A program made the position numbers and the translations under genes. From the NCBI RefSeq assembly GCF_024978135.1, contig NZ_JANTEZ010000003.1, positions 248,001-312,000 on the forward strand: a stretch of DNA of 64,000 nucleotides, read 5' to 3'. Below the pieces are notes generated by a model, which saw nothing but the letters and a program-made list of their open reading frames with translations, ran no database searches and was not told the origin of the DNA. The DNA comes from Herbiconiux gentiana. Lineage in GTDB: Bacteria > Actinomycetota > Actinomycetes > Actinomycetales > Microbacteriaceae. Position 1 is the first letter of the stretch; every line of letters begins with the position of its first letter. Of this stretch, positions 46,413 through 56,612 are shown piece by piece.

Positions 46413-46672
46413 GCGGCCGACGCGACCAGAGCCTCGCGCACGACCTCCGACCGCGTCTTGTGCTCCCGCGCGGCCCGATCGTCGATCGCCGCGAGTTCTT
46501 CAGCCGTGAGTCGGATCGCGACCACCTGAGTCGGCTGAGCCCCACGGCCCGGTCGTCCCCGCCCACGCCTCTTCAAAGCCTCGACGTCATAGCCGCGCTC
46601 TGCCTCAGCCGCCCAGGCGTCAATCTGCTCTGACGTGACCGGGACTCCGTTGATGGTCTCGCGCTCATCCAT
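46409..46672 (-). CDS. Ribbon-helix-helix (CopG/BrnA-like) antitoxin
   Basis: An 87-residue protein. The C-terminal part AIRLTAEELAAIDDRAAREH followed by KTRSEVVREALVASAA is a ribbon-helix-helix DNA-binding domain. The N-terminal acidic part probably wraps the toxin. ATG 46672 is only a few bases after a plausible minus-strand -10 (GATAAG), so the mRNA may be leaderless. A palindrome just upstream is the likely operator. Confidence 0.78.
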   Translation of the reverse strand: MDERETINGVPVTSEQIDAWAAEAERGYDVEALKRRGRGRPGRGAQPTQVVAIRLTAEELAAIDDRAAREHKTRSEVVREALVASAA

Positions 46673-46680
46673 GCGGCTTA

Positions 46681-46691
46681 TCGTAATACGA
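46681..46691 (-). promoter_or_regulatory. Operator/promoter of the BrnT-like module
   Basis: TCGTAATACGA is a perfect 11-base palindrome nine bases upstream of the antitoxin start, in a short AT-rich stretch. On the minus strand TTGCCA and GATAAG, 17 bases apart, could be the -35 and -10 elements, with the palindrome between them. Confidence 0.55.
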
Positions 46692-46749
46692 AATAAAGTT
46701 GGCAACCAGACTCGCCTTGCGCGCATCCAGTCGCTCATGGATGCAATTT

Positions 46750-46866
46750 TCACCGTCGCCCGCGACCCGCCCTACAGCTGACGTTCTGCCCTCGAGACAA
46801 CAGGTGGCACCACTGCAACTCGCTCAACCCCGCGATAATGTCGTCGCGGTTCAAGGCGGTTGTCAT
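46750..46866 (-). pseudogene. Truncated start of a nucleotidyltransferase-type toxin
   Basis: A 38-codon ORF beginning MTTALNRDDIIAGLSELQW two bases after the stop of the XRE-type gene, the position of the toxin in nucleotidyltransferase (DUF6036/AbiEii-like) pairs whose antitoxin resembles the upstream gene. The opening residues look like the first helix of such proteins, but the rest is lost and the frame ends in Arg/Gly-rich noise. Identification rests mainly on position. Confidence 0.4.
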
Positions 46867-46868
46867 GG

Positions 46869-47477
46869 TCACATGCTCGCGAAGGTGTCGCGCCAGGCGA
46901 GGACGCCGCGCTTGGCGAATTCATCCGGCACCTCGGAGAGAGGCCGAACGGGGTCGGAAGGATCGACCTCGAGTGTCCGCGGCTCGGCGACGAATCGCTC
47001 CGGCTGGTCGACCCAACCGGGCAGCGGGATTCCCTCGGCCCGCAATCGCCATTCGACCAGCGCAGCGATCGCGGCATCCCACAAAGGTTCGCCGGTCTGC
47101 TCCGGCTCAGCGAGACCCAGGATGCCGCGAACGAGGCCGTACTCGGCGACCAGGTCGTCGTTGAGCTGCAGCAATGCGCGCAGCGCACGGTCTCGGTCGT
47201 TCTGCCTGAGACGTAGGCGGATCTCGGCCGCTGCCGTCGCCGCGTCATCCCGCCGGGTGGGAGCCGAGTAGAGACGGTGACCAGCGCCGGCCAGCAGCCG
47301 GTCGACCATGCTGCAGCCCGCGTCCCGGCCGCCTTCAGACCGGGACACACTGCCCTGGTCGATAAGAGCGCGGTCAGCGAGCGGCCCCTGGGTGAGCCGG
47401 CGGCTCTTGCGAGCAGCACTCGGGTCGGAGTCCTGACGGCCAAAGGAGCTCGGCTCGGTTCCCTGGCGACGCTGCAA
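46869..47477 (-). CDS. XRE-family antitoxin-like protein
   Basis: About 200 residues. The helix-turn-helix is RLTQGPLADRALIDQGSVSR, followed by AGAGHRLYSAPTRRDDAATA and ALVEWRLRAEGIPLPGWVD, a layout I associate with XRE antitoxins paired with nucleotidyltransferases. The start is uncertain: TTG 47477 includes the whole HTH, but it has no clear Shine-Dalgarno and lies within a palindromic operator; ATG 47309 would lose the DNA-binding domain. The gene may be decaying since its partner is truncated. Confidence 0.55.
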   Translation of the reverse strand: MQRRQGTEPSSFGRQDSDPSAARKSRRLTQGPLADRALIDQGSVSRSEGGRDAGCSMVDRLLAGAGHRLYSAPTRRDDAATAAAEIRLRLRQNDRDRALRALLQLNDDLVAEYGLVRGILGLAEPEQTGEPLWDAAIAALVEWRLRAEGIPLPGWVDQPERFVAEPRTLEVDPSDPVRPLSEVPDEFAKRGVLAWRDTFASM

Positions 47478-47498
47478 CTCGAGTTGCTTCGATGCAAC
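47474..47498. promoter_or_regulatory. Overlapping inverted repeats before the XRE gene
   Basis: GCAACTCGAGTTGC (47474-47487, perfect palindrome) overlaps a second inverted repeat GTTGC-N6-GCAAC (47483-47498), giving three evenly placed half-sites. This is typical of an autoregulated XRE antitoxin operator; it also lies about 70 bases before the divergent DinB gene. Confidence 0.6.
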
Positions 47499-47568
47499 TG
47501 CAGGCGCACATCCGCAATCGCATCACCCGGAGGCTGCGGCAACGGGCGGTGTCGGACATACTCGACGC

Positions 47569-48072
47569 ATGGAACGCACCGATCATCCGCACGCCTGGGA
47601 CGAGCGATCGACCCTGCTCACGATGCTGCAGTACACCCGCGACACCGCCATCGAGAAAGCAACGGGTCTGACGGATGCGCAGGCCGCCGCAGCCCCCATC
47701 GCCACCTCCCCCCTGATGACCGTCGGCGGCGTGATCAACCATCTGCGCTGGGTCGAGCACTCGTGGATCGAGAACCGCTTCGTCGGCGGCCCCGATCTCG
47801 GGCCCTGGACCGACGAGTCCCCCGACCGGGAGTTCATCGACGGCGCCACGATGCCGCTGCAGGAGGTGATCGACGCCTTCCGCGCACAGGCATCCGTCAC
47901 CGACGCGATCATCGCCGACGCCCAGCTCGACGACCGATCGACGATCCCGTTCCGCTCGGGCGAGCATCCGACGCTGCGCTGGCTGATTCTCCACCTGATC
48001 GAGGAGAACGCCCGCCACAACGGCCACATCGACATCATCCGCGAACTCATCGACGGCACCACGGGCGACTGA
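47569..48072 (+). CDS. DinB/DUF664 family protein
   Basis: A 167-residue four-helix bundle. INHLRWVEHSWIENRF holds the first metal-binding His and LIEENARHNGHIDIIRELID the last two. Such proteins are metal-dependent thiol transferases; in Actinobacteria they often use mycothiol or bacillithiol for detoxification. No signal peptide. Transcribed away from the XRE-type gene; substrate unknown. Confidence 0.86.
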   Translation: MERTDHPHAWDERSTLLTMLQYTRDTAIEKATGLTDAQAAAAPIATSPLMTVGGVINHLRWVEHSWIENRFVGGPDLGPWTDESPDREFIDGATMPLQEVIDAFRAQASVTDAIIADAQLDDRSTIPFRSGEHPTLRWLILHLIEENARHNGHIDIIRELIDGTTGD

Positions 48073-48153
48073 CCCAAGGCGCAGAGCCAGGCGAGCTCAG
48101 CGGATGCCGGCCGGTTGGCGGACAGGTCCGGAACCGGGCATCCGCCGCCCCGT

Positions 48154-49567
<1,414 letters not shown>

Positions 49568-49571
<4 letters not shown>

Positions 49572-49894
49572 TCGGAGAACACCTTCTTCGCGACACCCAT
49601 CGCGGCCATGCCCTTCGGCCAGCCGGCGTAGAAGGTGACGTGCGTGATGGCTTCGATCAGCTCCTCCTCGGTCACTCCGTTCTCGACGGCGCGCCCGAGG
49701 TAGAACTCGAGCTGGGCGGTGTCACCGCCCGCGGCGAGAACGGCCACGGTGATGAGACTCCGGTCGCGGGCCGACAGTTCGGGCCTGTTCCAGACGTCGT
49801 CGAAGAGCACGTCGTCGGTGAGGGCGGCGAGCTTCGGCGCGACGTAGCCGAACAGGCGACGGCCGCCGCCGACTTGCTTGGGCTGATCAGTCAT
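49568..49894 (-). CDS. Carboxymuconolactone decarboxylase family protein
   Basis: A 108-residue helical protein with SARDRSLITVAVLAAGGDTA and HVTFYAGWPKGMAAM, the CMD family pattern. It lacks the CxxC pair of AhpD peroxidases, so it may act like the decarboxylase branch or in another role. Coupled to the cupin gene downstream; often regulated with quinone or aldehyde stress genes. Confidence 0.87.
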
Positions 49895-49931
49895 GGGGTT
49901 CTCCTATCGGTTGTCTGACGTGTCGCGGGGT

Positions 49932-50600
49932 TCAGGCGCCGGCGCGCACGACGGTGATGTTGAAGTCAAAGGTGCCGAGCCGGTTGTAGAGGGCGAAGAA
50001 CAGTCGCGAGTACATCTCGGTGGCGCGTGCGGCCGTGATGTCGCCCAGGTCGATGATCGATCGGGCCGGCCATCCGAACTGCTCCAGGATGCCGATGACC
50101 ACGTCCTTGGCCGACGGGTCGTTCCCCGCGACGAAGATCGAGTGCTCGCCGGGCACACGGGCGGGGTCGATCATGACCTCGTAGTACACCGTGTGCAGCG
50201 ACTTCACCACGAACGTGTCCGGGAACGCGGCCTGGATCCGCTCGCCCAGCGAGTCGGTGTTCGCTGTGGTCAGCGTCGGCGGCAGCCCGGCGGACAGGTC
50301 CAGCGGGATGGCGAGATCCAGCAGCACTTTGCCGGAGAGCGCTGCTGCGCCGACGGTCTCGAGGGCGGGCAGGGCGTGGGCGCCGGCGACGGCGTTGAGG
50401 ATCAGCTCGCTGGCCTCGCTCGCCTCCCGGAAGGTGCGGAGCGCGATGGCGGGGTGCTGCTTCTGCCAGGCGGGGTAGTCCGCGGAGCGTCGCGTGTCGG
50501 CGACGTCGCGTGTGCCGACGCTGACGTCGTGCCCGAGCTCGGCGAGGCGTCCGGCGAGCGCTCGCCCGACCATCCCGGTTCCCAGAACAGCGATCTTCAT
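49932..50600 (-). CDS. NADPH-dependent F420 reductase-like dinucleotide-binding protein
   Basis: A 222-residue Rossmann protein. MKIAVLGTGMVGRALAGRLA is the nucleotide-binding start, followed by SVGTRD (NADP phosphate binding). The layout (AFPDTFVVKSLHTV, SIFVAGNDPSAK) matches the F420:NADP oxidoreductase-like family, although many such short actinobacterial proteins have unproven activity. In the detoxification run, after the alcohol dehydrogenase gene. Confidence 0.83.
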   Translation of the reverse strand: MKIAVLGTGMVGRALAGRLAELGHDVSVGTRDVADTRRSADYPAWQKQHPAIALRTFREASEASELILNAVAGAHALPALETVGAAALSGKVLLDLAIPLDLSAGLPPTLTTANTDSLGERIQAAFPDTFVVKSLHTVYYEVMIDPARVPGEHSIFVAGNDPSAKDVVIGILEQFGWPARSIIDLGDITAARATEMYSRLFFALYNRLGTFDFNITVVRAGA

Positions 50601-50656
50601 GGTGTGCCTTCTCTCTCGTGCGGGTGGATCGGAACAGTGCGGATTAACCCAAGCAG

Positions 50657-51673
50657 CTACGGCTGAAGCAGCACCTTGATGGCGCGGCGCTCATCCATCG
50701 CCTTGTACCCCTCGGCGGCGTCCTCGAGCGGGAGAGTGAGGTCGAAGACCTTGCCCGGGTCGATCTTCCGGCTCCAGATCAGCTCGATCAGCTCCGGCAG
50801 GAATCGGCGCACCGGGGCGGGCCCGCCGTGGAGGTGCACGGCGGAGAAGAACAGCTCCTCACCGGGGATCTCGACGTCGTGGGAGACGCCGACGAAACCG
50901 ACGTGCCCGCCGGCGCGGGTGGAGCGGATGGCCTGCATCATCGATTCCTGCGTGCCGACGGCCTCGATCACCGAGTGGGCTCCGAGCCCGTCGGTGAGCT
51001 CTCTGATCTTCGCCACGTCGGCGTCGCCGCGCTCCTCGACGATGTCGGTGGCACCGAACTCGCGGGCGAGCTGCTGCCGGGAGGCGTGGCGGCTCATCGC
51101 GATGATGCGCTCGGCGCGGAGCTGCTTCGCGGCGAGCACGGCGAGAAGGCCCACCGCGCCGTCTCCCACGACCGCGACGGTCTTGCCCGGGCCGACCTCG
51201 GCCGCCACGGCACCGAACCAGCCGGTGCCCAGCACGTCGGAGGCGGCCAGCAGACTCGGGATCAGCTCGGGGTCGGGCATCCCCGGGGTGGCGACGAGGG
51301 TGCCGTCGGCCAGAGGCACGCGCAGCAGCCCGGCCTGAGCGCCGCCCACGAACTCGCGGTGCACGCACGACGACTGGTAACCGGCCTGGCAGATCGGGCA
51401 GGTGTTGTCGGAGGCGAAGAACGACCCGATGACGAAGTCACCCACCTTCACGGTCGTCACGTCGTCGCCGACCTCCTCGACGACACCGGCGTACTCGTGA
51501 CCCATCGGCGTCGGCTGATCGACGTGGTTGATGCCGCGCCAGTCCCAGAGGTCCGATCCGCACACGCACGTCGCGGCGAGGCGGATGACGGCATCGGTGG
51601 GCTTCACGACGCCGGCGTCGTCAAGGTTCTCGACTCGCACGTCGCCGGGGCCGTAGATGACTGCTCCACGCAT
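50657..51673 (-). CDS. Zinc-dependent alcohol dehydrogenase
   Basis: A 338-residue medium-chain dehydrogenase. CGSDLWDWRG and GHEYAGVVEEVGDDV hold catalytic zinc ligands, CPICQAGYQSSC the structural zinc Cys, and VAVVGDGAVGLLAVLAAKQL binds NAD(P). AAAGGAG precedes the ATG. First gene of the minus-strand run, divergent from the (frameshifted) XRE regulator, which is its likely controller. Confidence 0.9.
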   Translation of the reverse strand: MRGAVIYGPGDVRVENLDDAGVVKPTDAVIRLAATCVCGSDLWDWRGINHVDQPTPMGHEYAGVVEEVGDDVTTVKVGDFVIGSFFASDNTCPICQAGYQSSCVHREFVGGAQAGLLRVPLADGTLVATPGMPDPELIPSLLAASDVLGTGWFGAVAAEVGPGKTVAVVGDGAVGLLAVLAAKQLRAERIIAMSRHASRQQLAREFGATDIVEERGDADVAKIRELTDGLGAHSVIEAVGTQESMMQAIRSTRAGGHVGFVGVSHDVEIPGEELFFSAVHLHGGPAPVRRFLPELIELIWSRKIDPGKVFDLTLPLEDAAEGYKAMDERRAIKVLLQP

Positions 51674-51799
51674 GGGTGGGCTCCTTTCGGGTGGTGGATC
51701 TTCAGTCGACACCCGCGCGAGGGAACGGTGAGAGGGCGGTGTTATCCCGGTTATGACAGACACTCTCTCCGGCCCGCACCCCGGGCGTAGCGTCGTCGT

Positions 51800-52689
51800 A
51801 TGGACAACCGCGACGACATCCAGGCGTTCCTGACCGCCAGACGGGCACGGATCACGCCCGGGCAGGCCGGTGTGCCGCTCCACGGCGGCCGGCGCCGAGT
51901 CCCCGGCCTCCGGCGCGAGGAAGTCGCGATGCTGGCCGGCGTCTCGACCGACTACTACACCCGCCTCGAGCGCGGAAACCTCACCGGCGTCTCCGACAGC
52001 GTGCTCGCTGCCGTCGCCCAGGCTCTGCACCTCGACGACGCGGAGACCGAGCACCTCTTCGATCTGTCGCGCACCGCGAATGCGGGCATCCGGGGGCCCC
52101 GCAGACGACCGTCGCAGCCGAAGCTCCGGGAGAGCATCCAACTGCTGCTCGACTCGATCTCGGCGGCACCGGCCTTCGTGCGGAACGCGCGGAGGACTTC
52201 GTCGCGGGCAACCTGCTCTGCCACGCCCTCTACTCGCCGCTGTTCGCCGCCCCGGAACGGCCGGTGAACCACTCACGGTTCATCTTCCTCAACCCGAAGG
52301 CCCGCGAGTTCTACGACGACTGGGAGCGCGCCGCGAACGACAACGTGGCGATCCTGCGCACCGAGGCCGGCCGCAATCCCTATGACCGGGGCCTGTCCGA
52401 CCTGGTCGGAGAGCTCTCCACCCGCAGCGACGACTTCCGCACCCGCTGGGCCGCCCACCGGGTGAGCCTGCACCACTCCGGCGTGAAGACCTTCGTGCAC
52501 CCGGCCGTCGGCGAACTCGAGCTGATTTACAACGCCCTCGACCTCCCCGCCGACCCCGGACTCACCCTCACCGTCTACAACGCCGCCCGCGGTTCGGCCA
52601 CCGAGGAGAAGCTGCGCCTGCTGGCGAGCTGGGCTCTCACGCAGACCGATGTCGCGTTTCCGACGATGGCCGCAGACGCCGCCTCGTGA
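51800..52689 (+). pseudogene. XRE/MmyB-type regulator, frameshifted
   Basis: Two frames together give a regulator of about 295 residues. The first has LRREEVAMLAGVSTDYYTRL, the HTH of MmyB-type regulators. From about 52188 the second frame continues DFVAGNLLCHALYSPLF, then FIFLNPKAREFYDDWE and a PAS-like ligand domain ending in the usual LLASWA. A base seems lost after GCGCGG (52186-52192), where relatives read R-x-D-F. Both halves are well preserved, so it is either a recent mutation or a sequence error. It would have controlled the divergent dehydrogenase operon. Confidence 0.78.
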
Positions 52690-52888
52690 GCCGCGAACTC
52701 CGACCGGGGCCGCGTGGAGGCGCATCTTCCACGAAATGCCCCTATTACCCGTAGCTGAGCGCGCCGACCCGAATGTGCCCCGCCTGCCGCCGACGGTGTG
52801 GGAATCACGGGACGACCCTGCCGAATGCGCGGCCCGCGCCGGCAGACTGGCGGAGCGCGACCTAGCACACCTGACGCGAGCCGGGCGC

Positions 52889-53251
52889 CTAGAGCGACAG
52901 GTGGAAGCGCAGCGCGTGGTCGACCTGCTGCATCACCCACCCGGGCGCGGCCCCCCGGATGCGCGCAAGCCGCTCGACCGACACGGTGCGCACCTGCTCC
53001 GCCTGCACCTTGGAGGTGCTCGTCAGACCCATCGACTCGAGCGCCTCGCCGTCAACCAGGAGCACCTGGAACTCCCCGCGCGCGTTCGTCACGTTCGTGG
53101 TCAACGGCACGATGGTGATCGTCCCCCGGCCCGTCATGGTCGCCGCCTCGTTGGCGCCGTCATTGCTGACCACCAGGCACGGCCGCGTCTTCGACGCCTC
53201 GCCGGCTTCAGCCGGATCGAGTCGAACGTCGACCACGTCTCCGCGTCTCAT
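52889..53251 (-). CDS. MazF/PemK-type toxin
   Basis: A 120-residue endoribonuclease toxin. The fold starts RRGDVVDVRLDPAEAGEASK, TRPCLVVSND is the conserved second strand and IVPLTTNVTNARGEFQVLL the third; AEQVRTVSVERLARI is the usual later block. Overlaps the antitoxin gene by ATGA. Expected to cut mRNA when free. Confidence 0.87.
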   Translation of the reverse strand: MRRGDVVDVRLDPAEAGEASKTRPCLVVSNDGANEAATMTGRGTITIVPLTTNVTNARGEFQVLLVDGEALESMGLTSTSKVQAEQVRTVSVERLARIRGAAPGWVMQQVDHALRFHLSL

Positions 53252-53472
53252 GCCCCCAGGCCGTCAGCCTGGGCCGCCTCCCACGCACGAGACTCTCCGG
53301 AGTCGATCCACTCACCGTTGGCCATCGCGTAATCGCTGACCGCGGCGCGCTCGCGGGCGATGCGAACGAGATCGTGGATGGCAGCCGATCGGTTGCCCGA
53401 CCTGGCGCGCGCGAGCTCGTCGATGTACTCGAGATCACTCTCCGATAAACTCACGCTCAACTTGGTGGTCAT
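53248..53472 (-). CDS. MazE-like ribbon-helix-helix antitoxin
   Basis: A 74-residue antitoxin: TKLSVSLSESDLEYIDELAR then SGNRSAAIHDLVRIARER is a ribbon-helix-helix, and the acidic Trp-containing tail (MANGEWIDSGESRAWEAA) would block MazF. ATG 53472 is close to a minus-strand TAGCAT that could be a -10, so the mRNA may be leaderless. Confidence 0.85.
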   Translation of the reverse strand: MTTKLSVSLSESDLEYIDELARARSGNRSAAIHDLVRIARERAAVSDYAMANGEWIDSGESRAWEAAQADGLGA

Positions 53473-53632
53473 ACCACGATGCTACCAGGGTCGGATCACG
53501 CGCAGCGAGGCGCAAGCACCACTAGGCAACCGATACCGTTCATGCGATCGCAACAGACCGGTGGGCCGGCCAGTCGTCGCCGTTTGTGGTGGAGTTGGAT
53601 ACGCCGCGCTTGAATCCGCGCGCCCACCACGG

Positions 53633-54140
53633 CTACGCAACCCCGGCCACCCCGCCGGCCACGAACGCAACCCGCCACCCCCACTCCGAAGTCCCCGCCC
53701 GATCGCTGACCAGCAGCGGCACCAGCAGGCACGCCTGAGCGATCACGAGACCACCGACGATCGTGGCGGCCTGGAATGAGGGGAAGAATTCGCGGTGGCC
53801 CCACGTGCCCGACTCCGACAACAACACCGTGGCGGCCGCGTACTCACCCCCGGTGGCGATGCCCTGCAGCAGGCGCACGACAACGAGGATCACGGCCGCC
53901 CACGCCCCGACCGCGCGCTCGGTCGGGGCGAGCACGAGAGCGACGGATCCGGCCGACATCAACGTGACCGCCGCAACGAGCGCCCGTTGCCTGCCCCGCG
54001 TGTCGGCGAGTCGGCCGAAGAGCCAGGAGCCGAGCGGGCGAACCACGAACGTCAGGGCGAAGAGCGCGTAGACGTAGATCAGCGAATCGGGTGAGTCGGC
54101 ATCGAAGAACTCGGTACGGAAGTACGGAGCGAAGGTGGTT
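53633..54140 (-). pseudogene. Fragment of an MHS-family (KgtP-like) transporter
   Basis: About 170 codons matching the first half of a metabolite:proton symporter: ALFALTFVVRPLGSWLFGRL and ADTRGRQRALVAAV are the loop motif, then LLQGIATGGEYAAATVLLSE. The first membrane segment is missing upstream of about 54140, and the frame stops in VAGGVAGVA after the fifth or sixth segment, so more than half of a normal 430-residue protein is lost. The 5' break coincides with the drop in GC at the edge of the island. Confidence 0.8.
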
Positions 54141-54454
54141 ATAGGTGGACGTCGGACCACTGCACGATATTGGGCACCGACCCCGCCAGGATGACCCCAC
54201 CCGAGCGCGACGCTTGGGATGACCCGACTGCGTCCGACGACGTGGGAATCGCCCGATGACCAAATCGAATCCGCGGCATCCAACGATCGGGGGATCCGAT
54301 GGGGCAAGCTTTGAGTCGCGACGCCGCGTTACGCGCCTTCGGGGTCGAACTAGGCGACCTCCTTCGCCCTTGCACACCGAATGAACGCTGCGCATCTGAG
54401 AGGGGGATAACAAGCACCGGGTCCTCGATTCGAGCACCGAGTATCACGAATCGC
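54141..54454. other. Non-coding junction at the left edge of the low-GC island
   Basis: About 310 bases between the truncated transporter and the first island gene. No convincing gene, tRNA or perfect inverted repeat is seen. GC content falls noticeably from left to right. It may contain the insertion scar. Confidence 0.5.
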
Positions 54455-55402
54455 TCACTGGATGGCATCCAACTCTCTGCGCAGCGCAAACGATGCATCT
54501 TTGGGGGTCCACACGACACCGTTCACGCCGGGCGGGAGAATCAATATCTCCACATTTGAGATGACCACTTCTACTTCTTTAGAGAGTGGCCTGTCGCTGA
54601 GATTCAAAGTCGCACCATGTGACCACTTGATTTCCACCACCAGCTCGCGATTCACCGTGCGCACGATAGCGTCACCCGCCTGGGCCGCTCGCAGGGGCAG
54701 CACCTCTCCATACTGATGCTTCAATGCCCTCAGCACCTCGGTCTTGTATGCGGATGCATTCGCGCGACGAGACTCAGCAGCCGTCCCGGCTTGCTGGAGC
54801 GCATACCTCAGGACAGCTGAGGAAGCACCCTCCAGATTCGACTCATCGACTTCTTGAACCGACTCTGCGCTGACTCGAGGTGTATCGTCAGGCATTCGAT
54901 CATCCGACGCAAGTGACTCCCCTCGACGATTTGTCGTGCTTGAGTCGTTTCCGAGCTTCTCGCCGCCACGTGACCGTAGCAGCTCGTCGACCACACCTCC
55001 GACGGCGTTCCTTTGAATTTCAGTGCGCGCGGCCGTCGCGAGAGCATTGAGGGTGTCGACGGCGGCTTCATAAGACAGACTCAATTCCGTCGGGTTGCGC
55101 GGTACCCCTCTATCGCTTGCCCATTCAAAGGACTGCCACCATCCGGCATCCGCGTCACGTTCTCTGCTTGCTGTGAGCTGAAGGGAGATGCCTGCGAGAC
55201 CGATGCCCGCGGCAACGACGGCTCCCAGAACAGCCGCGCCTGGGCTCTTGATCCAACCGCCGAACCACCCAACCACGGGATTGTCGGCTTCGCTGTTGAC
55301 CCAACAGATTGCAAGCCCGCCCATTGCCCCGGCGATCAAGGCAGTCAACAGGATAACAATCCACCACACCAATCGCATTCTCGTTGACTTCTCAAGACTC
55401 AT
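54455..55402 (-). CDS. Two-segment membrane protein with cytoplasmic domain
   Basis: A 315-residue protein with membrane segments near residues 10-35 and 53-75, then a long mostly charged cytoplasmic part: a helical region (AAVDTLNALATAARTEIQ), a polar Ser/Asp-rich linker and a C-terminal beta-rich domain (VNRELVVEIKWSHG, EVVISNVEILILPPG). No recognised family. It lies 53 bases after the Mrr-like gene on the same strand, so it may be its membrane partner or effector. Located in the island. Confidence 0.62.
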   Translation of the reverse strand: MSLEKSTRMRLVWWIVILLTALIAGAMGGLAICWVNSEADNPVVGWFGGWIKSPGAAVLGAVVAAGIGLAGISLQLTASRERDADAGWWQSFEWASDRGVPRNPTELSLSYEAAVDTLNALATAARTEIQRNAVGGVVDELLRSRGGEKLGNDSSTTNRRGESLASDDRMPDDTPRVSAESVQEVDESNLEGASSAVLRYALQQAGTAAESRRANASAYKTEVLRALKHQYGEVLPLRAAQAGDAIVRTVNRELVVEIKWSHGATLNLSDRPLSKEVEVVISNVEILILPPGVNGVVWTPKDASFALRRELDAIQ

Positions 55403-55455
55403 GTTTCGATCTTGGCGTACGGCGGGGCTGAATCAACTGCGGAAGATCGGCTTGA

Positions 55456-56310
55456 TCACCGCTCGTTTTCGCCTTGATGCGTTATTGGCTTCGCCGGCGC
55501 TTCGGACTGAGCCAGCGAGTAACCACTAGGCCGGCCCATCAACAGGTCAACGGCCATTGTGACTGCGAGCGCGTCTTCCGGAGAGACCTCGTACTCATCC
55601 CGGGCTCGCTGATCAGCCGCTGCGAGGTCGCGGATTTCCTGCGGCAGACCGACCTCGGCTTGGGCGAGTCGCCGCTCTAGGTCGCTGAGCAGCACTTCTG
55701 CAACATCAGCAGCAGACGATTTCGTTTTTACCGGGATCGGAATACCAAAGGGATGTTGAGGTGGAAGCGTGCCAGCAAGGGCATCGACAATCAGCCCGGG
55801 AAGCAATTGCAGAATGATGGTGCCGCTGTAGCCACTGGCAAGACTCTCGGGGCGGAGTCCAGTTGCCTCGCGATACGACTTTGGAATTGCCCAGTACCTT
55901 GCCTGAGCGGAGGACAACCTTTCGGGTAAGGCCATCAATCGTCTCTGCACGAGAGCAGCCGCAGCCTCAATCCGAAGCTTCGCAAGCGACGTAACGACGA
56001 CGTTGCTCTTGTGCGTGGCCTGAATGGCACCCTTCTGAAAGCCACTTTCGGCGATCAATAGGCCTCGATCCGCTCCCACGTCCTCTACCACCGTGCGAAG
56101 CGAGAGCACTTGCACCTTCTTTACGCGCGACTTCCATTGCTTGCACTCAATTAGCCACGTGAGATCTAGTCCAGCGTGCTCATACGTTGCCAGGACGTCG
56201 ATGTCATGTCGGTTTCTGACCCCGTCCACTGAAACATCCGTCTCAGCGTTGAATCCCAAATCTCGAAATACGTCCGCGGCTTCCTCTTGATATTCCTTCC
56301 ACGCAGGCAC
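55456..56310 (-). CDS. Mrr-like restriction endonuclease-fold protein
   Basis: A 284-residue protein. The N-terminal 120 residues are a PD-(D/E)xK nuclease of the Mrr type: RHDIDVLATY gives the acidic residues and WLIECKQWKSRV the E-x-K pair, followed by GADRGLLIAESGFQKGA with the usual Gln. The remaining part is helical and unassigned. GTG 56310 (PAWKEYQEEA) is preferred as this is where relatives start and AGGA lies upstream; an ATG at 56358 is possible. Expected to cut foreign, perhaps modified, DNA. Confidence 0.8.
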   Translation of the reverse strand: MPAWKEYQEEAADVFRDLGFNAETDVSVDGVRNRHDIDVLATYEHAGLDLTWLIECKQWKSRVKKVQVLSLRTVVEDVGADRGLLIAESGFQKGAIQATHKSNVVVTSLAKLRIEAAAALVQRRLMALPERLSSAQARYWAIPKSYREATGLRPESLASGYSGTIILQLLPGLIVDALAGTLPPQHPFGIPIPVKTKSSAADVAEVLLSDLERRLAQAEVGLPQEIRDLAAADQRARDEYEVSPEDALAVTMAVDLLMGRPSGYSLAQSEAPAKPITHQGENER

Positions 56311-56612
56311 ACGACAATCCTGTACTGACCCGGAGCGCCGCAGCAACCCTGCCGTCATTCATGGGACCAGCCTTAGCTCGTACACCAACCAAACGTTCGA
56401 GCGGCGAGTCGGCGTGTCCAGTCCGCCGCGACGCCTCGCCGCGAAGCATCACGACGTCACCTCGAGTCCTCGGCACCACCCGGATGAACTCCGTCCACGG
56501 ACTTCAGAGCACCGATCGTGACGGGCACGACGACTTGGTGCTTCAAGCCGACGTAGGCTGTCAGTATCGCTTGGCGCCATAAGTGAGGTTGCGTGGCTGG
56601 ACCTGGAGGGCG
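56311..56612. other. Divergent intergenic region between the Mrr-like and MazG-like genes
   Basis: About 300 bases separating divergently transcribed island genes; it must hold both promoters. No convincing ORF, palindromic operator or RNA gene was recognised. Confidence 0.5.

Noticed and set aside
52690-52888. Possible small gene between the frameshifted regulator and mazF
   Set aside because: No frame has both a plausible start with Shine-Dalgarno and protein-like composition.
53633-54307. A complete transporter gene with a start near 54307
   Set aside because: The upstream 50 codons are not transporter-like and lie past the GC change; the family's first membrane segment and the second half are missing.
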